DNA from: Anisus vortex
Taxonomy: Eukaryota > Mollusca > Gastropoda > Planorbidae
Direction of reading: 5' to 3'
Length of the DNA stretch: 64,000 bases
NCBI GenBank assembly: GCA_949126835.1
Contig: CASBPS010000124.1
Coordinates: forward strand, 136,501-200,500
Made by a program: the position numbers and the translations under genes. How positions within the stretch are numbered: position 1 is the stretch's first letter; every line of letters starts with the position of its first letter. The notes under the pieces were generated by a model. That model did no database searches, was not told where the DNA came from, and saw only the letters and a program-made list of their open reading frames with translations. Below are positions 55,687-64,000 of this stretch, piece by piece.

Positions 55687-56247
55687 TTACATGGCTAATC
55701 TTGACAATATGTCAGGTATGTGATTGTCCGTCCCTTTAATACTTTGTATGTTAAACTGGTAATCACTAAGTTTCATTGCAAACTTATTGATCCTATTATT
55801 GTTCACATTGCTCACATTGAAATTAGTCAAAGGTTTGTGATTTGTAATTATTGTAAATTTACGACCTAACAAATATCTTCTTAGTTTAGTTACTGCCCGT
55901 ACAATGGCCAAACCTTCCAACTCAATTACAGAGTACTTTTCCTCTGCTTTTGTCAGTGATCTACTTATATACAATGCTGGTTTGTAAATACCCATAATTT
56001 TCTTTTCTTCTTTTTTTTTGATATTACTATTTTCCTCCAGACAATGTTTCATTAAACATGCACCAAGACCTTGCTTAGAGGCATCAGTAGCTGAAATGAT
56101 TGTATCTTTAGCTGAAATGGTAGTTAAAATTGGTTCTTTAGAAAATAGTATTTTTAAATTTTGCATTGCTTTTTCACATTCTGAAGTCCAATTAATTTTT
56201 GTAATAGATTGACCTTTCCTTGTTAAATTTACAAGTGGTTTTACTAT
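55687..56247 (-). pseudogene. RNase H domain of element D
   Basis: The 159-codon frame (56166-55687) follows the RT across one in-frame TAA at 56248. It shows ATDASKQGLGACL (first catalytic Asp, residue 28), YSVIELEGLAIVRAV (catalytic Glu region, residues 79-93), FTIITNHKPL (residues 105-113) and the terminal IPDILSR. In the third block the usual TDHKPL reads TNHKPL: the catalytic Asp is Asn at residue 109. This could be a post-insertion mutation or a family trait. RNase H is the last domain before the 3' LTR, as expected when integrase has moved upstream. Confidence 0.85.
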
Positions 56248-57387
56248 TTAACTGTAATTTTCAATGAAATCTCTATAGTAACCAAATAGTCCTAACAAAG
56301 TTCTAACTTTTTTTTTTGTTTCAGGCTTCTTTATTTTCAACATTTTTTCTTGCATCCTATCAATTGGTTGTATTGCCTGATCTTTAAATTTATGTCCTAA
56401 AAATTCAATTTCATTCTGAGCTAATTTCATCTTTTGTGGTGAAATAGTTAGATTATGTTCAGCTAGTATTGCTAACAATTCTTCTAAAACTTTCAAATGT
56501 TGTTCCCAAGTCTCAGTGAATATGCAAATATCATCTACATAATGAACAATATTGGGATGTCTAGGTATTATTTTGCGCATCATTTTAGTAAATGTTGCAG
56601 TACTATTAATCAATCCGAAAGGCATTACATTCCATTCATATAATCCTTGATCTGTTGTAAATGCCGTGTATTGTTTAGATTGTTCCTGCATAGGAATTTG
56701 CCAAAATCCTCTAGTTAAATCTAAGGTAGAGAATATTTTTCCTTTCCCTATCTCATTAACAATGTCTTCTATATTAGCTAAGCCTTCCTGATCTATTTTT
56801 GTAATTGCATTCAGTTTTCGATAATCACAGCATAATCTAATGCTATTATCTTTCTTCTTTACTATCACCATAGGTGACGAAATTTGTGATATCGATTTGC
56901 GTATCAGCCCTTCTTTTAACAATGTACCTAACTCTTTCTCAACATTTGCTTTCTGCATTTGGGGTACCTGATATACTTTGGCTCTAAAATGTGTTTCATC
57001 ATTTAATTCTATACAGTGTTCTATTGTCTCTGTATGACCAGGTTTGTCTGAAATTACTTTTTCAAAATTCTTTAATATTTCTTTCACTTCTTTGATGTAT
57101 AATTCTTTTAAATGAGCTAAAGAAATGTCTTTATAGCTTTTAGTATTGCTATTTTGTAGTACATTACAATTTTGCACTTGTGAAACATTTGTGTCATCAT
57201 TCAGTTTTATCACTACATAATCTTCACTACTATTTTCAGACGTCACATTATGTTCAATTTTGTTAATGTTTTCAGCTGTCACTGAATATTTTCTAAGATC
57301 ATTGATATGAAATTTTCTTATAGAGTCTTTTACAGAGATTTCATATGAAACTGTATTAATTCTTTTGTTAAACAGTATATGGACCAT
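56248..57387 (-). pseudogene. Reverse transcriptase of element D
   Basis: A 379-codon open frame. Residues 1-35 are the end of the integrase GPY region in a shifted frame (NTVSYEI, FHINDLRKY). RT motifs follow: SSPMVIVKKKDNSIRLCCDY (about 170-189), KIFSTLDLTRGFWQI (catalytic Asp 223), TAFTTDQGLYEWNVMPFGL (241-259), YVDDICIF (catalytic Asp 285 and 286) and FLGHKF (329-334). All three catalytic Asp residues are present, so the domain itself is intact. It ends at a TAA before RNase H. RT lies downstream of integrase, which defines the Gmr1-like order. Confidence 0.95.
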
Positions 57388-58170
57388 GCCATTCCTTATT
57401 ACTATTTGTTGGTGTTGGTGAAAAAATTAATACTAGATCATTAGGTTTCAAGGTTCTCAAATACCTATGTTTGTTTTTTATTTCTCTTTGTTTTTGTCCT
57501 GATTTTTTAAATTTTCATTGGCTATTTTATTTACATAACCAAGTTGAGATTTTAAATCTTCAATATACACTTCTGTATTATACTCAATGTCATCATTATC
57601 AAGTATTGTATTTTTGAAATTGTCCAAAGGACTATTGGCTTTTCTTCCAAACATTAATTCAAATGGTGAATAATTAGTTGTCTGGTGTATAGCATTACGA
57701 TATGCGAACAAAAGCATAGGTAAATAAACATCCCATTCCTTAGGCTTATCTATACAGCATTTTTGGATCATTAGTTTAAATGTCTGGTTAAATCTCTCCA
57801 CACATCCATTCGACTGTGGATGATATCGAGTGGAAAATATATGGGTTATTTCTAGCAATTCATGGAATGCTTTAGTTAAATTTGAAACAAACTGTGTCCC
57901 ATTGTCACTTAATATGTCCCTAGGAAAACCATACTTTGTAAATACGGACAACAAAGCCGTACAAATGCGTTCAGATGTTATGACTTTCAGTGGAATAACC
58001 TCTACCCATTTTGTGGCTAAGTCAATGATAACTAAAGCAAATCTGTTTTTATTAGTTTTAGTCATTGTCATGGGACCTATTATGTCTATTGCAACCTCAT
58101 GAAATGGTATTCCTATCACATTAAATTCCTTAATGGGAGCTATGTGAGTAGATGTGTTCTTATTTTTTCT
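57370..58170 (-). pseudogene. Integrase core and GPY module of element D
   Basis: The frame 58119-57478 encodes VAIDIIGPM (catalytic Asp 12), FPRDILSDNGTQFVSN (Asp 72) and YHPQSNGCVERFNQT (Glu 108), with 35 residues between the second Asp and the Glu, as in a DD35E integrase. A one-base shift near 57485 leads to LRTLKPNDLVL and the WHGPYTV motif of the GPY module, and a further shift near 57375 joins it to the RT frame. There is no chromodomain. Confidence 0.9.
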
Positions 58171-59271
58171 TCAACAACTATTACAACATTCTTTTATGTA
58201 ATGTTGAATGTCTCTTTTCATTCCCTTCCACCAAAAATTTCTTTTTACTGTATGGTACGTCTTATCTGTACCTAAATGTCCACTTAGTGGTTTACTATGT
58301 CCAGCTACAATTATGGTATTTACTAATGTCTTGGGAACTATTATCTGTTCTTCTCTGTTATGCATTTGTGCATCTATATTGAATCGAATAACTATTCCAT
58401 TCTTTATTTCTATACCTTTATTCTGTTTGAATTCACCTTCTTTAGTATTTGTTTTATTTTCTAACAATTTATTTATATAGTCATCTTTTTTCTGTTCAGC
58501 TTGTAACAATTGATGAGTTATTTTACCCATTTCAAGCACTGTTTTTTCATTATGCTTTACAGTGTTTATTTCAGCAAATGTTTGTTTCTCTACCTGATTC
58601 GTTTCATGATTACTTATTTCTGGTTTATATGTCTCTTTCTTGCTAATAGCTACAGTTAAATGTTTGTTTAAGACATCTTTTTGGTTTTCATAGTTATCCA
58701 AATGATCATTTGCTATCTTTAAAGCTTTATCATGATTTCTGACATGCTGAGTCAAAATTATAGATTTAAATTCACCAGGAACATTCAATTCATTACACAC
58801 ATTTTCAAACTCATCTATGTATTGACCAATTTGTTGAGTACCATTCCAATTATGGAAGTTATTTTCTTTACTTTTTAGTTTCACAGGTTCCAACATATTT
58901 ATCCATTCATGTGATTGAACATTATTTGACTTCAAAAAGTATAGATTCTGAGATAGTGTACTCATGGGATCATTATTGAATTCATTCAAAGTCATAGGAT
59001 TCTGAATTTCTTTTATATCTAGTCTATTCCTAATCCATTCTTCAAAAATTTGTACTGAATCGTCTGGTTTAACATTGGTTGCATTACCTATGATAAGTGA
59101 AGCAGTGCATTTGGGCATTACGACAGCTTTTACTTTCCCTACGATCCAAGGGGTGTCAATTAAAATATTTGCACATTTGCATGTAATGGAACTCCCATCA
59201 CCTAGTGTAATTACTTCTATGTCATCAATATATTGATCAGACTCAACTAGATTAGCTTGTACTATTAAGCA
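58168..59271 (-). pseudogene. Protease C-terminal half and integrase HHCC module, element D
   Basis: The frame is open from just after the TAG at 59272 to a TGA near 58168. It begins CLIVQANLVESDQYIDDIEV, then LGDGSSITCKCANILIDTPW and MPKCTASLIIGNATNVKPDD, which is the body of a retroviral-type protease. A linker of about 200 residues follows. It ends with GHSKPLSGHLGTDKT, FWWKGM and KECCNSC, the HHCC zinc module that opens an integrase. The TGA splits this module from the core domain. Confidence 0.85.
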
Positions 59272-60795
59272 CTAGCACCCAGTGTCTCTCAATGTCATGG
59301 TCTGAATGTGATTAACATAAGAAGGGAACAAGTATAACTGTCCACCTGCTTCATGTATGTTAGTAAAGTATTTTCCAGTATTAGATTTTGGTGCTACAGT
59401 TGAAAAATTGTTACTTTGAGAAAAGTTACTGTCAAACAATTGTTTAGGTTCAGTTTGTTGGCCCTGAAACGGTGATGAACAATCATAAGATATGTGCCCA
59501 TAACCCTGACAATTATAACATCTTATTGATGTAGGATTATCATTGACCCTATTGCTATTGCCTCTAGACTGATTGTAAGAACCTCTACTATTATTGCCAC
59601 TATAATAGCCTCTGTTGTTGTTACCTCTAGTTTGTTTTAAGTAACCTCTATTATTATTATAGTAACCTCTATTATTGTTGTTACCTCTATTGAAAAATCT
59701 ACCATTATTTTGGTTATTAGAATTAGTGTTTCTTGTGGGTGACAAACTATGTCTTCTGAAAGGATAGTTAGTGTTCCTAGCATTACTCCTATTTTGGTTT
59801 CTTGGTCTGTTGTCCTGATTTTGATATGCATTGAAAACATTCAAGTTGTTTTCAAAAACATTCAAATTATTTGTATCTTCATTTTTACTAAGTGCCACAC
59901 CAGGATGACTGTCCTTGTAATTATTTAAGGCTGTTTTCAATTCCTCTACATTTCTAATGTTTCTTTCTTTAAGATATGTAAATAGTTCTGGAGTGGCCAT
60001 TGTGAGAATTGTATCAATAATTATCATGTCTAATATATGTCTGGGATTATTTATGTCCACTTTACTTAGTGTTAACCATTTTTCTAGGTATTGGCTTATG
60101 TCATTAATGAACCTATCAGTGTTGTCACTAGCTTCCAGTCTAACTTTATGAAATTGTTTTCTATAATGATCAGGTGTAAAATTATAAAAATTGAACATTG
60201 CTGCTTTTATTTGATCATATGTTCTACCAATTCCTTCACCTACTGCTTTTAGCCCCTTTTCTTTAACTGCTCCTAATAATTTAGCAGCCCATTTATCTTT
60301 TGGTAAGTTATTAGCTATACAATTTTCCTCAAAAATAGATAAGAAACTATCTAAATTATTTTCATTTCCATCAAAGGGCTGTACGTTAAATTTGTCATTA
60401 ACTTTATGATTGTAAGATTCTGTGACCTTAATTTTTCCTAACTCTAATTCAGTTTCATACCTTTTATGTTCTAATTCTGTGTGGTGAGTTATTTTCAATT
60501 TTTCAATTTCTGTTTGTTGAGCTATTTTTAGTTTTTCAAATTCTCTATCTTCAGCTATTTTTAGTTTTTCAAATTCTCTATCTTCAGCTATTTTTAGTTT
60601 TTCAAATTCTCTATCTTCAGCTCTTTTATCTCTTTCCTTATTTTCTATCTCTTTTTGTTCTTGTTTTTGTGCTAAAGTCCAAGCCTGAACTTTTTCTTCG
60701 ATAAATTTCATCATGTCTTTTTTCTCTATTTCATATTCCATATCTAATTCTTTAGCCCTGGCATACATTTGTGCATTAGTTTCAAACGAAGCCAT
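59272..60795 (-). CDS. Gag-protease of element D
   Basis: A 507-codon frame from ATG at 60795. Residues 1-125 are highly charged, predicted coiled coil, with an 11-residue unit EDREFEKLKIA three times in a row (60-92). Residues 137-300 are a capsid-like helical domain (FDGNENNLDSFLSIFEENC, DHYRKQFHKVRLEASDN). Residues 330-420 are rich in Asn, Arg and Gly with RGYYNN-type repeats, likely nucleic-acid binding. A CCHC knuckle lies at C426, C429, H434, C439. The frame stops at DTGC, the protease active site, at a TAG (59272-59274) after which the same frame continues. Gag of the Gmr1-like clade has been proposed as the source of the vertebrate SCAN domain. Confidence 0.9.
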   Translation of the reverse strand: MASFETNAQMYARAKELDMEYEIEKKDMMKFIEEKVQAWTLAQKQEQKEIENKERDKRAEDREFEKLKIAEDREFEKLKIAEDREFEKLKIAQQTEIEKLKITHHTELEHKRYETELELGKIKVTESYNHKVNDKFNVQPFDGNENNLDSFLSIFEENCIANNLPKDKWAAKLLGAVKEKGLKAVGEGIGRTYDQIKAAMFNFYNFTPDHYRKQFHKVRLEASDNTDRFINDISQYLEKWLTLSKVDINNPRHILDMIIIDTILTMATPELFTYLKERNIRNVEELKTALNNYKDSHPGVALSKNEDTNNLNVFENNLNVFNAYQNQDNRPRNQNRSNARNTNYPFRRHSLSPTRNTNSNNQNNGRFFNRGNNNNRGYYNNNRGYLKQTRGNNNRGYYSGNNSRGSYNQSRGNSNRVNDNPTSIRCYNCQGYGHISYDCSSPFQGQQTEPKQLFDSNFSQSNNFSTVAPKSNTGKYFTNIHEAGGQLYLFPSYVNHIQTMTLRDTGC

Positions 60796-62824
60796 TTTTT
60801 TTTATTTGCTTATTTGTCCAGTGTTATTATGTATTTGTTATTACACAATTTTTTAAGGATGTTTTATTTATTACACAGATTCAATTTATTTGTACTGTGA
60901 CCAACTTAATCATATACTGATATGATTAATAACACAGATTCTATATATTAGTTATACTAAAATGTGACCCAATGATAATCAAAGCTTGATGACTTACATG
61001 ATTATTTGTTCACATTTATATTTTTATAGAGTTCGTCAAAGATTGATGACTTATATGACTAGTCTCTTTCTTGACCTAATCACACTAAGTTCCTACGGTA
61101 GGACAATAAATGTGCAATGATAAAAAATGTATTTACTCACCATGAATTACTTGAGTCAAATGAAAGTTCAACTTCTGGACCACCCCAAAATTTACTATGT
61201 GTTACAAAGCTTATTTTATGACTATTTATACAATGTACTGAATCTGTATGTGCGCAATATTATGTTACCTCACAACTATGTTATTGCATCTTTTAAAAGA
61301 ATTCAAAATTAATTATATTAAAACAGTACTCCAAAGTTTTTTGCATAATAAATTATTTGCTACTTTACAAATAATGCATATGAACACAAAAAACAAAATA
61401 ATTGCTGCTTTAAATAGACAATACCAAGAGGAATTCAACAATAGAATTACAATATATAAACATTGACCAAACAATATGATGTTTTAATAACAATACAACA
61501 ATTATTTACGATCACAAACAAGACTTACACAGCTAACGACTATATTTGTAAATAAAACAAATATCCCTATTAGAATCATCTACATTAAAACCTCGAAAAG
61601 AAACAGAATTAGAGTAAAGACAGAAGTAAAAGTATTGAGGTCTTAACATAGACTACCTCCAACCTCCCACACATATATATTGTATACATATAACATGAAA
61701 TTATTATATTTAACAAAGTAATTACTGATAAAGAAAGGCAGTAATTACACATAAGAAAGAGGATATAGTAACGATCAGTGTCAGTTTCTTCAATGACTTG
61801 ATGTAACGATAGTAACGATCAGTGTCAGTTTCTTCAATGCCTTGATGTAATGTTAACACAATATTCCGACTATGACGAGTCTGAAAGTTTTACATATCCA
61901 TGTATGACTAGCATACGGTAGGCACACTATGACAATTGTGTGATCTGTCTTCACTTCACGTGAAATCTGCCATCTCCGATGGTACTGTGTATATCACTAG
62001 ATCTTTACATCTGACTTCCGGCTAATCTGTTTACTGACATTTCAATGTCACGTCGGGATGTATATGGACAATAAAATAATTAGTCAAAGTTGATAAGGTT
62101 GATAAAGTTCAACAATAGTTATTTAAAGTTCACTGATACTGTATAATATTTAAAAAAACGAAGGTGATTGACAACAGTGTGCCGCCATTTTGTTTATCTA
62201 GTGTTCGCCATCTTGTGTGACGTCATTGCTTCACTTCATAGCGTATTGTAAAATGTTACAGAGTCTATATTCAGAATCTTTTTGTTTAAAAATGTTCCTT
62301 GCGTGACAATTCAATTTTTCATGATCAACGATTGATCACAAAGAAATTCATACGACAGCTCTCCACGTTCCACGTAATCCAAATATAATCTTGAAAAAAA
62401 GTTTATTAATTTCAGCGTCGGCACCTTTGAAAAATGCAATGTGGGTTGAGATGTAGAGCGCCACGTGCACCCACCTTTTTGTTGCTTGTTGTGCCGCCTA
62501 TGTATCTACTGACTTTTACAAGTCTTACTGCAGTGTCTCCGTTTCCTGTTATCCTGAATATGGCTTTATACAGTGTTGATTAAGTCTTGATCAATATCTT
62601 TAGAAATCGTCCATTAAATTCTGCCATCCAAGAGGAAATCATATATTTTCTGAGAGATGTTTTAGCGTTCTCTCTAACGATTTTATGACCAGGTTGACTG
62701 GTTGAATCGTTTGCTGAATAGTTTGCTTGAGAGAGTTGACAATTTGAAAATCAGACTTTACAATCTAAGATTTGTTCTTGTGGAAGCATTTCATTATGTT
62801 GTAGCGTAGTAGTTTAGTAGTTGC
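60796..62824 (-). other. Leader region of element D
   Basis: About 2 kb between the primer-binding site and the gag start, long for a gypsy leader. It is AT-rich with no frame of note and holds a 44-bp tandem duplication at about 61766-61853 (TAGTAACGATCAGTGTCAGT, then TTCTTCAATGMCTTGATGTA). Confidence 0.7.
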
Positions 62825-62842
62825 CGTTCACCGCTGCGACCA
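62825..62842 (-). promoter_or_regulatory. Primer-binding site of element D
   Basis: Two bases inside the 5' LTR the minus strand reads TGGTCGCAGCGGTGAACG. It starts with TGG and is in the expected place. The matching tRNA was not identified. Confidence 0.75.
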
Positions 62843-62844
62843 GT

Positions 62845-63359
62845 TGTAAGTTGTATATTTACACTTGTACCATTCACTCACACATATCTTGGAGGCGTTA
62901 ATAAAAATACTTAACACTCCAGGAACAGTAAAATATATAGATAAGTTTATTCACACACATATATTTTTATGTCCTCACAATTCATATGAATATCCATGCA
63001 CAATGATATCTGTATATATATATATTCACTCAATAGCATTGCAATTTATATAATCGAATTTGCAGAATAGTTTCACAGAGATCTCTCATATTATGTCCAT
63101 TACAAAATCTCCACATAAAAATACAGCCTTTTCTCACAAGAGCTCGTTGCACACACTACCCTACCAATGTCAAGTCTCGTCACCTCTCCTTCCGATCTTT
63201 TCTAGCCTAACACGTGAATTAACAACAATTCACTCAACTGCGCAATTATTATAGTCTCCGTCTGTTTTTGCTATCCAAGGTCAAGGTCTACTCTTCTTTT
63301 CATTGGTTATCTCTCTTTGACCATAGACTATTTATTATGTTCTATTTCAATCACTGACA
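62845..63359 (-). repeat. 5' LTR of element D
   Basis: 515 bp, TGTAAGTTG to CACTGACA, followed by TSD GGTAG. On the minus strand it should hold the element's promoter; no clear TATA box was picked out. Confidence 0.95.
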
Positions 63360-63364
63360 GGTAG

Positions 63365-63611
63365 CATTCTATGAACGTACTAACATTTTAGTTTCATAAA
63401 TTATAGTTCAGCTGATCTTTCAATCAAAACGTAAAAAATGATGAAGTAACAATATTGTTTTACTTACTTCAATATTTTGTTGAACGATTACAAACACATA
63501 TATAGATATATATTTTGATGATGAAGAAATTGTATAAGTGTTTATTTAATTGACATCCAAGGAAAGAAGTTAATTATATATTTATTATCACTCACTGCAT
63601 ACTACATACAA

Positions 63612-63710
<99 letters not shown>

Positions 63711-63817
63711 TGGCAACAACTCACAGTGAATATTAAATAATAACAATGAAACAAAATGTAAACGTTTCAATATAAATCCATAATGCCTCTAAATAATTAA
63801 TTTGATTATTATTCCAG
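63365..63817 (+). other. Intron, right part, with long AT microsatellite
   Basis: Sequence between the Gmr1-like element and the small exon. It includes a TA dinucleotide run of about 95 bases at 63614-63709 and ends in a polypyrimidine-poor acceptor TTTGATTATTATTCCAG. Confidence 0.6.
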
Positions 63818-63848
63818 GGGGAGACATGTTGTACGGAGTAAGAAAAAG
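63818..63848 (+). CDS. 31-bp candidate second exon of the secreted-peptide gene
   Basis: It is bounded by TTATTATTCCAG|GG and AAAAAG|GTAAAC. The upstream signal exon ends in phase 1 with a single G; joining gives a Gly codon and then GDMLYGVRK before the donor, with the last codon split in phase 2. The run ends in basic residues, as a propeptide cleavage site might. Only the splice signals, the phase match and the absence of stops support it, so it is a weak call; very short exons arise by chance easily. Further exons would lie beyond the window. Confidence 0.35.
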
Positions 63849-64000
63849 GTAAACATAGATATTAATTTCTTGATTGATAAAAACAATTGAAAATATGACA
63901 TGATTAAACATGTTCAGTCTTTCCGCTTCTAGAACAATATTTTTAAACAATATAAAAGAGCTATTTCTACTTAAAAACAGAAGTATAGTTACAAAATAGA

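Larger units (their letters stand above)
54968..63364 (-). mobile_element. Gmr1-like Ty3/gypsy element D, nearly complete
   Basis: LTRs at 54973-55491 and 62845-63359 are flanked by TSD GGTAG (54968-54972 and 63360-63364). Eight substitutions and one 4-bp indel separate them, about 1.5%. On the minus strand the order is leader, gag with a CCHC knuckle, protease (60795-59119), integrase HHCC module (to 58171), integrase core with GPY module (58119-57370), RT (57387-56248) and RNase H (56166-55687). Integrase therefore precedes RT, as in the Gmr1-like clade first described from Atlantic cod; ordinary Ty3/gypsy elements have it after RNase H. Lesions are few: three in-frame stops (59272, near 58168, 56248) and frameshifts near 57485 and 57375. 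It sits in an intron of the secreted-peptide gene, opposite to its transcription. Confidence 0.95.

Noticed and set aside
63588..63770. 60-codon minus-strand frame
   Set aside because: It is translation of the TA dinucleotide run.

Overview
The window is eukaryotic, AT-rich and almost wholly non-genic. It has no operons, no rRNA, no confident tRNA gene and no long host reading frame. The mix of repeats (Ty3/gypsy elements of two architectures, one of them Gmr1-like; L2 and CR1/jockey-type LINEs; Helitron-like arrays; hAT elements; tRNA-headed SINE-like pieces; many minisatellites) fits an invertebrate, and I favour a lophotrochozoan such as a gastropod mollusc. That assignment is inference; nothing in the window names the species.

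Layout from left to right. 0.8-2.1 kb: a CR1/jockey-type LINE lacking its RT core, followed by a Thr-rich open segment that may be a mucin-like exon. 3.9-14.3 kb: a minus-strand Ty3/gypsy element in the usual PR-RT-RH-IN order, bounded by TSD GTATC, LTRs, PPT and PBS, and swollen by nested insertions. 15-19.4 kb: LINE fragments on both strands, one nested in another, and a six-cysteine exon at 16.5 kb with good splice sites. 20.3-26.0 kb: a second, broken gypsy element (Gmr1-like, PR-IN-RH order, RT deleted); its integrase was hit by a 2.6-kb DNA transposon (38-bp perfect TIRs, TSD CTAT) and by a solo LTR (TSD CCAG). 26.2-37.6 kb: minisatellites of 27, 36 and 62 bp, a LINE tail, SINE-like pieces and a 187-bp hAT MITE. 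38.1-47.7 kb: five head-to-tail non-autonomous Helitron-like units. 52.5-53.2 kb: a 766-bp hAT element with 8-bp TSD. 53.4 kb: a signal-peptide exon. 55.0-63.4 kb: a young Gmr1-like element whose LTRs differ by about 1.5%, with PR-IN-RT-RH order. 63.8 kb: a 31-bp candidate exon in matching phase.

Host-gene content is thin: a secreted-peptide gene on the plus strand (exon 1 at 53385-53451, candidate exon 2 at 63818-63848) whose first intron was enlarged by the Gmr1-like element; the cystine-knot-type exon at 16521-16643; the Thr-rich segment at 2168-2395; and a weak minus-strand exon candidate at 32935-33158. Everything else with coding character is transposon-derived and carries stops or frameshifts.

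The most interesting structures are the two Gmr1-like elements sharing a window with a conventional gypsy element, the Helitron-like array with TGACGTCA palindromes and switching tetranucleotide repeats, and the DNA transposon with an iterated subterminal motif. All boundaries were read by eye from repeats, TSDs and splice signals; no alignment or database search was possible.
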